From contig JAEZFA010000306.1 of the NCBI GenBank assembly GCA_023417665.1, positions 1 to 9,574 of the forward strand: a stretch of 9,574 nucleotides of DNA, in the 5' to 3' direction. The stretch comes from Pseudomonadota bacterium. GTDB lineage: Bacteria > Pseudomonadota > Alphaproteobacteria > Rhizobiales > Xanthobacteraceae. Both the position numbers and the translations under genes were made by a program. The notes below the pieces were generated by a model. The model was not told the DNA's origin, made no database searches, and saw only the letters and a program-made list of their open reading frames with translations. Below, piece after piece: positions 1-7,551 of the stretch. The number at the start of each line of letters is the position of its first letter. The stretch's first letter is position 1.

Positions 1-118
1 GCTTGGAGGACATCGGAAACGGGAACCTGTGAACGGCGCGCAATCTAGACGACCCGGCGCGGTCCCGGGAGTCCCAGCCGGCGCATGGCTCTCGCCGCGG
101 TGATGCAAAGGCGATCGG
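1..118. other. Non-coding or unresolved segment after the ABC operon
   Basis: This stretch follows the stop codon of the ABC permease gene. I see no convincing gene. A short plus-strand frame ends with TGA at 28-30 and could be the tail of a gene entering from the left, but about nine codons are too few to judge. It contains the palindrome TCCCGGGA and a GGGAGTCCC near-palindrome, but no T-run that would make an intrinsic terminator. How transcription of the importer operon ends therefore remains unclear. Confidence 0.4.
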
Positions 119-886
119 CTAGGGAGCCGCACTCGCGTGCCAGCGGCGCAGGGCGGCGCGTTGCAGTGCGGAAAACAGCGCGAAAATGGCCACGCCCGAG
201 AGCGCGATGAGGACGAGTGCCGCATACATCCGCGGAATGTTGACCCGGTGACCGGCTTCGATGATGCGCCAGGCGAGTCCGGAGCCAGCGCCGGCGCTGC
301 CGGCAGCGATTTCGCCGACAACGGCGCCGATCAGCGCAAGCCCGCCCGCGATGCGCAGGCCGTTGAGAAAAGAGGGCAGCGCGGCGGGTAGCCGCAAATA
401 GAGCAGTGTCTTGAGCCAGCTCGCGTCATAAAGCGCAAAGAGATCACGCAACTGCCGGTCGGCGGAAGCAAGTCCGAAGGCGGTATTCGAAAGTACCGGG
501 AAAAACGCAACGAGTGCCGCGCAGGCGAGCACCGCGTTCTGCGGTTCCATATAGACAAGCAACAGCGGCGCAATCGCAATCACCGGCGTGACCTGCAGCA
601 CCACTGCGACCGGAAACAAGGCGCGCTCGGCAATACGCGAAGAGGAAAAAAGGATCGCCAAAGCGACCGCGGCAATTGTCGAGAGGAGCAGCGCGAGAAA
701 CGTAATCCGCAGCGTGACCAGCAGCGAACCGAACAGGAGCGCGCCGTCGGCGATGAGGGTTCTCAGGATCAGCGAAGGCGAGGGCAAGAGAGTCGCCGGA
801 ACCGCGAACAGGCGCACCGCGATTTCCCAGCACAGCAAGAGCGCGGCGATTGCGGCAACTGGCGTCACCAGGTCGCGAGCTTTCAT
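119..886 (-). CDS. ABC importer permease, SsuC/TauC/ThiX type
   Basis: This is the inner-membrane channel subunit of an ABC importer in the nitrate/sulfonate/taurine/pyrimidine group (BPD_transp_1 fold). The 255-residue product is of normal length for the family. Hydrophobic segments are visible near residues 8-28, 50-80, 90-112, 116-138, 175-195 and 220-242. A cytoplasmic EAA-type coupling loop lies at about 148-180 (aspartate-alanine-serine-tryptophan followed by RLPAALPS and a GLRIAGG stretch), where the ATPase docks. The ATG at 886-884 overlaps the TGA of the upstream ATPase gene as ATGA, which indicates translational coupling. It is the last gene of a three-gene operon with its own ATPase and binding protein. 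The subfamily is clear, but the solute cannot be read from the permease. Confidence 0.93.
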   Translation of the reverse strand: MKARDLVTPVAAIAALLLCWEIAVRLFAVPATLLPSPSLILRTLIADGALLFGSLLVTLRITFLALLLSTIAAVALAILFSSSRIAERALFPVAVVLQVTPVIAIAPLLLVYMEPQNAVLACAALVAFFPVLSNTAFGLASADRQLRDLFALYDASWLKTLLYLRLPAALPSFLNGLRIAGGLALIGAVVGEIAAGSAGAGSGLAWRIIEAGHRVNIPRMYAALVLIALSGVAIFALFSALQRAALRRWHASAAP

Positions 887-1641
887 TCCGCGCGCTCCAG
901 TGCATCGGACAGCACGCGCGCCTGCGCGGCGAGTGCGGCGGAGGTGCGGTACTGCGGATCACGACGCTCGGGCGACTGCTCGAGTGTGATCTCCTTCGAG
1001 ATTCTGCCGGGGCGGGGCGACATGACAAGGGTCCGCGTCGATAGATATGCGGCTTCAAACACCGAATGGGTGACGAATACGACTGTGCAATTTGCCGAGC
1101 GCCAAAGCGCGAGCAGGTCGTCGTTCAGCCGGAAGCGGGAGATTTCATCGAGTGCTGCGAAGGGCTCGTCCATCAGCAGGAGCTTTGGCTTGACGACAAG
1201 CGCGCGGGCAAGAGCGGCACGCATCTTCATGCCGCCGGACAGTTCATGCGGATAGGCGCCGGAGAATTGCGCAAGGCCGACCTGCGCGAGCGCCTCCGCG
1301 GTTCGCGCGCGCACTTCCGCGGCCGTTTGCCCGAACAGGCGTAGCGGCAGGCCTACATTGGCTGCCACCGTGGTCCAGGGCATCAATGCCGGTTCCTGAA
1401 ACACAAAGCCGGTTTCGCGCGGGCGGCGACCCTCTTTCCAGACAATGCGGCCCTGGTCCGGCACGAGCAGCCCGGCGATGATGCGAAGAAGCGAAGTCTT
1501 GCCGCAGCCTGACGCACCAAGCAGCGATAGAAACTCGCCTTGCCGGATGGAAAATGAGACGTCATCGAGCGCGGTCACGCCGCTCTCGAACGTCTTTTCA
1601 ATGCCGGTAAGTTCGGCGAGCGGTGTGTCGCTCTGTTTCAT
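883..1641 (-). CDS. ABC importer ATP-binding protein, SsuB/TauB/ThiZ type
   Basis: This is the cytoplasmic ATPase that powers the adjacent permease. All nucleotide-binding motifs are intact in the 252-residue product: Walker A GASGCGKT at 42-49, Q-loop glutamine at about 82 in FVFQEPALMPW, signature LSGGM at 134-138, Walker B LLLMDEP at 154-160 with the catalytic glutamate at 159, and the switch histidine at about 192 in FVTHS. The FQEP/LMPW pattern around the Q-loop and the LSGGMKMR signature are typical of nitrate/sulfonate/taurine-type ATPases. The start codon overlaps the binding-protein stop by ATGA, and its own stop overlaps the permease start the same way. The enzyme should be functional. 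Substrate specificity resides in the partner binding protein. Confidence 0.94.
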   Translation of the reverse strand: MKQSDTPLAELTGIEKTFESGVTALDDVSFSIRQGEFLSLLGASGCGKTSLLRIIAGLLVPDQGRIVWKEGRRPRETGFVFQEPALMPWTTVAANVGLPLRLFGQTAAEVRARTAEALAQVGLAQFSGAYPHELSGGMKMRAALARALVVKPKLLLMDEPFAALDEISRFRLNDDLLALWRSANCTVVFVTHSVFEAAYLSTRTLVMSPRPGRISKEITLEQSPERRDPQYRTSAALAAQARVLSDALERAE

Positions 1642-2642
1642 TTGGCGCGGTAAAGATCGACGCCGTGCTTGCGGTTGACGAAGGTGGCGTCGAAACTTTT
1701 CTTCCAGTTCACGTCAGGCTTGACCACGCCGGCCTTCACCATTTTGTCGAAGAACCGCTTGATCCGTTCCTCCTGCATTGCGCCGATACCGAGGTTCAGC
1801 GCGTCGCCGGAATCGATGATGCCGTATTCCTTCAGCTTTGCCGTTGAAAAGGCGATCAGCGCGTCGGTCATTTCCGGATTATGCTTCTTGATCAGGTCGT
1901 TTGCAGTGCTGGAGTCGCCGTAAAGATAATTGTACCAGCCGACGATCGAGGCTTCGACGAAACGGGCGATGAGATCGGGCTTGTCGCGCAGGAGCGAGAC
2001 GCGTGTCTCGAGCGTCGTCGCGTAGCCATCGAAGCCGTGATCGGCGAGCAGGAAAATGTTCGGCTTGAACCCGGCCGCCTGTTCGATCACGAAAGGCTCC
2101 GAGGTGACGTAGCCCTGCAGCGCGGCGTTCTTGTTCGCAAGGAAGGGCTGCGGATTGAAGGTATAGGGCCGCGCCTGTTCGTCACGGAAGCCGTGCTCGG
2201 ATTTCAGCCAGCGAAAGGAAGTTACCATCGCGTCGGCGCCGAGCAGGAGCGTGACGTTCGACCTTTTCAGGTCTTCGAACTTCTCAATGCCGGCATTGGG
2301 ATGCGCGAGGATCGCGATCGGGTCGCGCTGCATGATCGCGGCGACCACGATCGTCGGCACGTTCTGCTCGACGGCCGCGAAAGCCTGCAGGAAGTTCGCG
2401 GAAATGTAGAAATCGAGCTTGCCCGCGGAAAGCAGAATCCGGTTGTTGATCTGCGGCCCACCCGGCACGATTTCGACGTCGAGGCCGTATTTCCGGTAGG
2501 TGCCGTCGGCGAGCGCCTGATAGAAGCCGCCATGCTCGGCTTCCGCGACCCAATTCGTGCCGAAGCGCACCTTGTCGAGCGCGCTGCTTGGCGCCGTGAG
2601 GGCAAAAAGTGCGAGGAGAGCAGTCAGCAGCCTTTGAAGCAT
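1638..2642 (-). CDS. ABC importer periplasmic binding protein, NMT1/THI5-like
   Basis: This is a periplasmic solute receptor of the NMT1/THI5-like group (SsuA, TauA, ThiY relatives), 334 residues. A signal peptide is visible: a short basic start (MLQR), a leucine/alanine-rich core to about residue 16, and probable cleavage after SSA at 21. The mature N-terminus carries the family pattern, a beta strand then TNWVAEAEHGGFYQA (29-43), followed by KYGLDVEIVPGGPQ (51-64). The tryptophan and the EHGGFYQA segment line the ligand cleft in pyrimidine-binding relatives such as ThiY. It is first in the operon and overlaps the ATPase gene by ATGA. Upstream lies a 151-bp divergent region shared with the creatininase-family gene. 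An N-formyl-aminopyrimidine or related small amide is a reasonable guess for the ligand, but no TPP riboswitch precedes the gene, so a thiamine role is unproven. Confidence 0.9.
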   Translation of the reverse strand: MLQRLLTALLALFALTAPSSALDKVRFGTNWVAEAEHGGFYQALADGTYRKYGLDVEIVPGGPQINNRILLSAGKLDFYISANFLQAFAAVEQNVPTIVVAAIMQRDPIAILAHPNAGIEKFEDLKRSNVTLLLGADAMVTSFRWLKSEHGFRDEQARPYTFNPQPFLANKNAALQGYVTSEPFVIEQAAGFKPNIFLLADHGFDGYATTLETRVSLLRDKPDLIARFVEASIVGWYNYLYGDSSTANDLIKKHNPEMTDALIAFSTAKLKEYGIIDSGDALNLGIGAMQEERIKRFFDKMVKAGVVKPDVNWKKSFDATFVNRKHGVDLYRAK

Positions 2643-2679
2643 GGGTCCAATCTAGCGAGTTGCGGCGGAGAAGGGCAGT

Positions 2680-2708
2680 CGCATAGGCGATCGTAACCTT
2701 AATGCCAA
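2680..2708 (-). promoter_or_regulatory. Candidate promoter for the ABC importer operon
   Basis: On the minus strand a TTGGCA box (2708-2703, five of six matches to the -35 consensus) is followed after 17 bp by TATGCG (2685-2680, three of six matches to the -10 consensus). Transcription would begin near 2673, about 30 nt before the ATG at 2642. The -35 box sits in a tandem repeat of the 6-mer TTGGCA/TTGGCAT (2701-2714 region). The -10 is weak, so this is only a candidate. Divergent transcription of the creatininase gene must also start within this 151-bp gap. Confidence 0.3.
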
Positions 2709-2793
2709 TGCCAAGATGCAGGCAGTCCGGGGTAGCGCTTGCGCAGCAGTCGTGCGCTCAATAGGTTCACGGCATTCTGGCGCGGAATTAAGC

Positions 2794-3600
2794 ATGACTC
2801 CGAAGCGATACTGGCAGGAGATGACCTGGCAGGATTTTCAGCGTGGAAACCCTGCCGAGTGGATTGCGGTGGTGCCGGTTGCCGCGATCGAGCAGCACGG
2901 GCCACATCTGCCGCTTTCGGTCGATGCTGCGATCGCGGAAGGCTATCTGGCGCGCGTGCAGAAATTCCTGCCTGACGATCTGCCTGCGGTTTTTCTGCCG
3001 CTGCAGGCGATCGGGAAATCCGGCGAGCATCGCGATTTTCCCGGCACGCTCACGTTTTCCTATGAAACGGTGATCCGTGCCTGGGTCGAAATCGGCGAGA
3101 GCGTATATCGCGCGGGGCTGCGCAAGATCGTCTTTGTCAATTCGCACGGCGGGAATTCGTCGGTGCTTGATATCGTGACGCGCGAATTGCGCGAGCGGCT
3201 CGGCATGTTCGCGGTGCTTACTTCCTGGCATCGGCTTGGCTACCCGGAAGGCGTGTTCCCGGCGGAAGAAAAGCTCCACGGGATTCATGGTGGAGAAATC
3301 GAAACTTCGCTGATGCTGGCTTTTGCTCCGGCGCAAGTGCGGATGGACAAGCTCGACGACTTCGAGCCGATCACCAAGGCGATGGAGCAGGAATTCAAGT
3401 TTCTGCGTGCGGCGGTGCCGGCAGGGTTCGGCTGGATGACGCAGGACCTTCAGGAAACCGGTGCGATCGGGAATGCGAAGCGCGCCACGAAAGAAAAGGG
3501 AGATGCCGCGGCCGACCATGGTGCGCGAGCGTTCGTCTCATTGCTGCAAGATGTGCAGCGTTTTGGTCTGGAACGCTTGAAGCGCGGGCCGCTGGGTTAG
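2794..3600 (+). CDS. Creatininase-family amidohydrolase
   Basis: This is a predicted metal-dependent hydrolase of the creatininase superfamily, whose members open cyclic amides or hydrolyse amides and formamides (creatininase, the FAPy deformylase ArfB, the mycofactocin peptidase MftE). From the ATG at 2794 the product has 268 residues, close to the usual 240-270. Conserved metal ligands are visible: E33 and H35 in EQHGPHLPL, D44 in SVDAAIAEG, and H118 in NSHGGNSS. The later HGGEIETS block (165-172) and the terminal SGxxG-like ETGAIGNAKRATKEKG segment also match the family. A longer frame opens at 2716, but its 26 extra residues do not look like the family and begin in the promoter region, so 2794 was chosen. 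A weak CGGAA lies about 9 nt upstream. The gene is divergent from an ABC importer, suggesting that it may process the imported compound. The family is well supported, but the substrate is unknown. Confidence 0.88.
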   Translation: MTPKRYWQEMTWQDFQRGNPAEWIAVVPVAAIEQHGPHLPLSVDAAIAEGYLARVQKFLPDDLPAVFLPLQAIGKSGEHRDFPGTLTFSYETVIRAWVEIGESVYRAGLRKIVFVNSHGGNSSVLDIVTRELRERLGMFAVLTSWHRLGYPEGVFPAEEKLHGIHGGEIETSLMLAFAPAQVRMDKLDDFEPITKAMEQEFKFLRAAVPAGFGWMTQDLQETGAIGNAKRATKEKGDAAADHGARAFVSLLQDVQRFGLERLKRGPLG

Positions 3601-3962
3601 TCGCAAAGCGAGAGCGTCACCGGATCCGCATTCGCGGGCAGGTAATCGCCCATCGGCTTGCAGCTGCCGTTAATGCAAATATTCCAGTCCGCAGTTGCGC
3701 CCGAGCGTCGTAGTACGACTTCCTTCATGGGCGCCCAATGCGGACGATAGCTATAGACGCCGTTCTTGAGCTTGGCGCCGGGTGGCGGCTCCATGCCGGC
3801 GCCGGAGCCCTTCACTCGCGATTCAACGATCGCGATGCCCGCTGCATGGGCGCGCCAGTCTTCCTCCCACTTCACCTTTTCGACGGAGTGCGTCCAGGAA
3901 AGCGTGATGGCAGCGGCGAGTTTCACGACCAAGCCGCCGCCAGCAAGGCAGATCAGGCTCAT
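3597..3962 (-). CDS. DUF1850 protein, TRAP transporter accessory
   Basis: This small protein of 121 residues matches the DUF1850 family, known to be encoded beside TAXI-type TRAP transporters. Its function is not established. The hallmarks are visible: a hydrophobic N-terminus (about 3-20) that may be a signal or anchor, then LSWTHSVEK (21-29), WEEDWR (32-37), ESRVKGSGAGMEPP (47-60) and a C-terminal region with cysteines at 96, 101 and 120. The ATG at 3962-3960 overlaps the TGA of the fused TRAP permease as ATGA, so this start is preferred over the longer frame opening at 4169. That frame would add 69 residues of non-homologous sequence inside the permease gene. The TAA stop overlaps the TAG of the convergent creatininase gene. 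An extracytoplasmic helper role for the transporter is inferred from family context only. Confidence 0.85.
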   Translation of the reverse strand: MSLICLAGGGLVVKLAAAITLSWTHSVEKVKWEEDWRAHAAGIAIVESRVKGSGAGMEPPPGAKLKNGVYSYRPHWAPMKEVVLRRSGATADWNICINGSCKPMGDYLPANADPVTLSLCD

Positions 3963-6313
3963 GCTGCTTTTGCTTTGGCTCTCCACTTCCATTCGCCGCT
4001 GCGCCACGCCAAGTAGTAATGCGTGCCGATGAAGGCGACAGAGGCGGCAAAGCCGATATAGTCGCTCCACCAGGTTGGGACGACGAGGAAGATCGCGGCA
4101 AACAGGCAGTATGCGCGGCCCAGCGCCGAAACCGGTCTTGCGAGGTAGCCGAAGCAGGCGACCCCCCATAGCGAAACGGCCAGCAGTGCCTTGCCGACGA
4201 CATAGACGACATCGAGCCAGTAGGCGTTTCCGGTAAGTCCGGCCACGGGCTGTAGCATCAACACCGGATCATAGACCGCCATATAGGGTACGATGAATCC
4301 CGGCATGGCGATTAAAACTGCCTTGATCGAGATTGCGAAGCCGCTCACGCGTGCCATCGGTGCGGCAGCGAAGGCCGCAAGCGCCACCGGCGGCGTCAGG
4401 TCGGCCATGATGCCGAAATAGAACACGAACATGTGCGAGACGATCAGCGGCACGTCGAGCTTCAACAGGATCGGTGCGGCAAGCGACGACGTGATGATGT
4501 AGTTCGGGATCGTCGGAATGCCCATGCCGAGAATCAGGCTGAAGATCATGGTCAGCACGAGCGCCAGGAACAGGCTCTCACGGCCGATCGAGATCATCCA
4601 GGTGCCGACAATGGTGCCGAGACCGGTAAGCGTCATGGTGCCGATCACGATGCCGACGACTGCGCAGGCTAGACCGACCGAAATCGCCTGACGCGCGCCG
4701 TCGGCAAGCGCGTCACGGCAGGCAAGCAAAGTTTCGCGGCCCTTCTGGTTCCATGCGCTTGCGATCACGAGGATCGCAAGCAGGACGAGCATGAAGACAA
4801 CACTCATCCAGAGCGAAAGCGCAGCGAGGATGCCGAGCGCGATCCAGAAGATGACGCGGATCAGCGTCACGCGGAGTTGCTCCGCCATCGAGGTGCCGAT
4901 GATCAGGAGCGCCGTGAGCGCTAGACCAACCGCGCCCGCAAACAGTGGCGTGTAGCCCGCGAACAGGAGGTAAACGAGCACGATCAGCGGCAACACCAGG
5001 AACCAGTTGTTGCGCAATTCGTCCCAGGCATTCGGCAACTGGTCGCGCGGCAGGCCGTGCAGTCCCTGGCGCCCGGCCTGCAGGTGCACCGACCAGAAGC
5101 AGGCAATGAAGTAGAGCGAGGCAGGGACGATCGCCGCGATTACGATATCGATGTAGGGGCGGTCGATGGTTTCGGCCATGATGAAGGCGACCGCGCCCAT
5201 GACCGGCGGCATGATCTGGCCACCCATGGAGGATGTCGCCTCGACCCCACCGGCAAAGGCAGCTTTGAAGCCGTTGCGCTTCATCAGGGGAATCGTGAAC
5301 TGGCCGGAAGCCACTACGTTGGCGATGCCAGAACCGGAAACCGTGCCCATCAAGGCGGAGGATGCGACGCAGACCTTGCCGGGGCCGCCGCGGGTGCCGC
5401 CGAACATCGCCATCGAAAATTCGTTGAAGAAACGGATCACGCCCGCGCGCTCCATGAAGGAGCCGAACAGGATGAAGAGAAAGATGTAGGTCGCGGAAAC
5501 CAGCGTCGGGACGCCATAGATGCCCTCGGTACCGAAGGCCATATGCTCGATGATCTGGTCGAAGGAGTAGCCGCGATGGTTGAGCGGCGCGGGAAGATAT
5601 TGCCCGAACATCGAATAGGCGAGCGCGGTGCCGCAGACGATCGCGATCGCCGAGCCCATTACGCGCTGCACGAGGATGAAAAGTACCGCGAGCGAAATGG
5701 AGCCTACGACCAGATCGGTTTCCGTGAGGAAGCCGGAGCGGTCGATCAGCGGCAGATAGAATACCCACTGATAGAAGCCGGCCAGGAACCCGAGGATGCC
5801 GATGGTCCAGGCGACGCCCTTGCCGATCGGGTTCGCGATCGAGTTTGCCAGCATCGCGCCGCCCAGCAGCGTGAGGAACGCGACGTGCATCGCGCGGACG
5901 ACCTGACTCGGCACGCCGCCGGCGAAGGCGGATACCAGTTCGATTGCACCGAAGACGGCGAGAAAGCCGACGAGATGCGTGAAGCGGAATTGCTTCTTGA
6001 GTGCGAGATAGGCGAGGTAGCCAAGCCAGATCAGCAGGCTCGCCCGGATCAGGAGCAGGAGGTCGAGTTTCGGCAGCGAGGCAAAGAACGGTTTGTCGAG
6101 CGGCACGCCGAAGGAGGTGATGATCTGGAAGATCGAGAAGGCGATTGCGAGATAAAAGACGATCGTTCCGGTCCGGCCTTCGCCCCATTCGAGGCTCAGG
6201 TGACCGGCGACGTCGTCGACAAGCGGACCTGCGGTTTCTTTCGGCAAGTCGGAAACCCGGATGGTTTCACTTTTCTTCGTTTCCGCGATTGATCCCTGCT
6301 TCGTGTCCGACAT
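3959..6313 (-). CDS. TRAP transporter fused permease (DctQM, 4TM/12TM)
   Basis: This is the membrane part of a TAXI-type TRAP importer, in which the small (DctQ-like) and large (DctM-like) subunits are fused, 784 residues from the chosen ATG. The N-terminal 45 residues are hydrophilic. Hydrophobic helices follow from about 50 to 195 (DctQ-like part). A DctM domain from about 200 onward contains FGGTRGGPGKVC (304-315) and the family stretch ALMGTVSGSGIANVVASG (320-337), then EATSSMGGQIMPP (358-370). A second, repeat-related block holds GMGIPTIPNYIITSS. A further hydrophobic region closes the protein, ending in a basic tail (KWRAKAKAA). The ATG at 6313 is preferred to an in-frame TTG at 6328 because GGGGGA (minus strand, 6326-6321) sits 7 nt upstream as a Shine-Dalgarno. 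Transport is driven by an ion gradient in this family. It lies downstream of the binding-protein gene and overlaps DUF1850. The ligand is unknown. Confidence 0.95.
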   Translation of the reverse strand: MSDTKQGSIAETKKSETIRVSDLPKETAGPLVDDVAGHLSLEWGEGRTGTIVFYLAIAFSIFQIITSFGVPLDKPFFASLPKLDLLLLIRASLLIWLGYLAYLALKKQFRFTHLVGFLAVFGAIELVSAFAGGVPSQVVRAMHVAFLTLLGGAMLANSIANPIGKGVAWTIGILGFLAGFYQWVFYLPLIDRSGFLTETDLVVGSISLAVLFILVQRVMGSAIAIVCGTALAYSMFGQYLPAPLNHRGYSFDQIIEHMAFGTEGIYGVPTLVSATYIFLFILFGSFMERAGVIRFFNEFSMAMFGGTRGGPGKVCVASSALMGTVSGSGIANVVASGQFTIPLMKRNGFKAAFAGGVEATSSMGGQIMPPVMGAVAFIMAETIDRPYIDIVIAAIVPASLYFIACFWSVHLQAGRQGLHGLPRDQLPNAWDELRNNWFLVLPLIVLVYLLFAGYTPLFAGAVGLALTALLIIGTSMAEQLRVTLIRVIFWIALGILAALSLWMSVVFMLVLLAILVIASAWNQKGRETLLACRDALADGARQAISVGLACAVVGIVIGTMTLTGLGTIVGTWMISIGRESLFLALVLTMIFSLILGMGIPTIPNYIITSSLAAPILLKLDVPLIVSHMFVFYFGIMADLTPPVALAAFAAAPMARVSGFAISIKAVLIAMPGFIVPYMAVYDPVLMLQPVAGLTGNAYWLDVVYVVGKALLAVSLWGVACFGYLARPVSALGRAYCLFAAIFLVVPTWWSDYIGFAASVAFIGTHYYLAWRSGEWKWRAKAKAA

Positions 6314-6366
6314 GGGCGCGTCCCCCAACGCAACTAAATAGTTCCGGAAAATTTATTTCTGGCCGT

Positions 6367-6403
6367 AGAAAAGCAAAACGGCCCGCGTTCGTCACGCGGG
6401 CCG
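6367..6403 (-). terminator. Intrinsic terminator between TAXI binding protein and TRAP permease
   Basis: On the minus strand a perfect 10-bp GC-rich stem CGGCCCGCGT/ACGCGGGCCG (6403-6394 and 6388-6379) with a GACGA loop is followed at once by TTTTGCTTTTCTA (6378-6367). It starts 14 nt after the binding-protein stop codon. On the other strand no T-run follows, so it is one-directional. It should end or attenuate transcripts coming from the binding-protein gene before the permease gene. The following 53 nt to the permease ATG are AT-rich for this genome, but I could not identify a clear second promoter there. Confidence 0.87.
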
Positions 6404-6417
6404 CTGGAAAACGAGGC

Positions 6418-7374
6418 TTAACCGCCTACGCCTTTTTCCTTGAAGTACTTCGCCGCGCCGGGATGGAGTGGAACCGGCGAGTTCTTTCCGGCGGTCTCAA
6501 GCTTGATCGAACGGGCTGCAGCGTGTGCCGCGACCAGATCCGGAAGGTTGTCGAAGATCGCCTTGGTCATGTTGTAAACGACCTCGTCGGAGAGGTCCGA
6601 GCGCGTCACGAGATAGTTCGGAACGACCGCGGTCGATACCGCGGCGGTCTGGCCCTGATAGGTGTTCGCCGGAATCGTGGCTGCCAGGAACGGTGCGCCA
6701 GCCTTCGTGATGATGTCGGCCGGCACCTCCACGACAACGATCTCCACCGAGTTCGCGAGGTCCTTGATCGAGGCAACGCCAAGGCCCGCGGACTGAAGGG
6801 TCGCGTCGAGCTGACGGTTCTTGATGAGTTCGACCGACTCCGCGAACGGGAGATACTCGACCTTGCCGAGATTCTCGTACTTGATGCCGGCGGCGGCGAG
6901 AATGGCGCGGGCGTTGAGTTCGGTGCCGGACTTCGGCGCGCCGACCGAGAGGCGCTTGCCCTTCAGGTCGGCAAGCGTCTTGATGCCGCTTTCCTTCGAG
7001 GCAACGATCTGGATGTAGTTCGGATAGATCGCGCCAACGACGCGGAGCTTGTCGAGCTTGCCGCGGAAGCCGGCGTCAGCGTCTCCAGCCCAGCCCTGCG
7101 CGAGCGAGTCACCGAGCGTGAAGGCGATTTCGCCCTTGCCGGCCTGAATCAGGTTCAGGTTCTCGACCGATGCTTTCGTCGCCTGCACCGAAGGACGCGA
7201 GTCCTTGATCTTGTCGCTGAAGATTTTCGAGATTGCGACGCCAAGCGGATAATAAACGCCGGCGGTGCCGCCGGTGAGGACGTTGATGAAATTCTGCGCC
7301 TGTGCCGCGACCGGCGCCATTGCAAAGGCGGCCGACAGGGCAACAACGCGGGCAAGATTGCGTCCGAAATTCAT
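6418..7374 (-). CDS. TAXI-family TRAP transporter periplasmic binding protein
   Basis: This is the periplasmic receptor that hands a small solute to the fused TRAP permease downstream. The 318-residue product begins with a signal peptide (MNFGRNLARV, hydrophobic core, probable cleavage after AQA at 26). The TAXI signature follows: FINVLTGGTAGVYYPLG (29-45). Then come a segment with QAGKGEIAFTLGDSL and a DLKGKRLSVGAPKSGTELNAR block, typical of the family. The ATG at 7374 is preferred to an in-frame TTG at 7389, because GGGAG (minus strand) lies 8 nt upstream of it and the signal peptide then has the usual form. The gene heads the TRAP operon and is separated from the permease by a strong terminator. 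Known TAXI ligands include glutamate and 2-oxoglutarate in other species, but the ligand here cannot be read. Confidence 0.94.
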   Translation of the reverse strand: MNFGRNLARVVALSAAFAMAPVAAQAQNFINVLTGGTAGVYYPLGVAISKIFSDKIKDSRPSVQATKASVENLNLIQAGKGEIAFTLGDSLAQGWAGDADAGFRGKLDKLRVVGAIYPNYIQIVASKESGIKTLADLKGKRLSVGAPKSGTELNARAILAAAGIKYENLGKVEYLPFAESVELIKNRQLDATLQSAGLGVASIKDLANSVEIVVVEVPADIITKAGAPFLAATIPANTYQGQTAAVSTAVVPNYLVTRSDLSDEVVYNMTKAIFDNLPDLVAAHAAARSIKLETAGKNSPVPLHPGAAKYFKEKGVGG

Positions 7375-7501
7375 TCCCAGATCTCCCAAAGGTTTATTTT
7401 GTCCCGAACCGATTTCAGCCGGCGGGTTGGCATTTTCATTAGCGGGTACGGGGCGGAAATGCGAGCGGAAAGATACCGGTCAAACCCCGAAAATGGCCGG
7501 A

Positions 7502-7524
7502 AAACCCAGCATTTCCGTGGGTTT
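7502..7524. repeat. Inverted repeat AAACCCA...TGGGTTT
   Basis: Perfect 7-bp arms AAACCCA (7502-7508) and TGGGTTT (7518-7524) flank a 9-nt spacer in the gap between the divergent TRAP and zinc-type operons. The right arm overlaps the -35 box of the predicted plus-strand promoter. No T-run follows in either direction, so it looks more like an operator than a terminator. The regulator, if any, is unknown. Confidence 0.4.
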
Positions 7525-7551
7525 GCCGCAAAGACATGCAATGGATATATT
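7523..7551 (+). promoter_or_regulatory. Predicted promoter of the zinc-type operon
   Basis: TTGCCG (7523-7528, four of six matches) and TATATT (7546-7551, five of six matches) are separated by 17 bp, the ideal spacing for a housekeeping sigma factor. Transcription should start near 7558-7559, which is the A of the ATG of the 49-residue ORF. The -10 lies inside the Zur-like palindrome, so a bound repressor would block it. Confidence 0.55.

Noticed and set aside
1..118. Possible riboswitch (cobalamin-like GGTCCCGGGA/CCAGCC fragments)
   Set aside because: Only short GC-rich resemblances are present. The B12-box and the ordered stems are missing, and no gene follows in the right orientation within the window.
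2643..2793. Possible TPP riboswitch upstream of the THI5-like binding protein
   Set aside because: The conserved CTGAGA and ACCTGATCTGGATAATGCCAGCG-like elements are absent on both strands.
2716..2793. 26-residue N-terminal extension of the creatininase-family protein from an upstream ATG
   Set aside because: The extension lies in the divergent promoter region, has no family resemblance, and the ATG at 2794 gives the usual family length.
5057..6292. 411-codon plus-strand open frame inside the TRAP permease gene
   Set aside because: Its sequence is full of charged residues (His, Asp, Arg, Glu) as expected from the complement of a membrane protein gene. The opposite strand encodes a clear TRAP permease.
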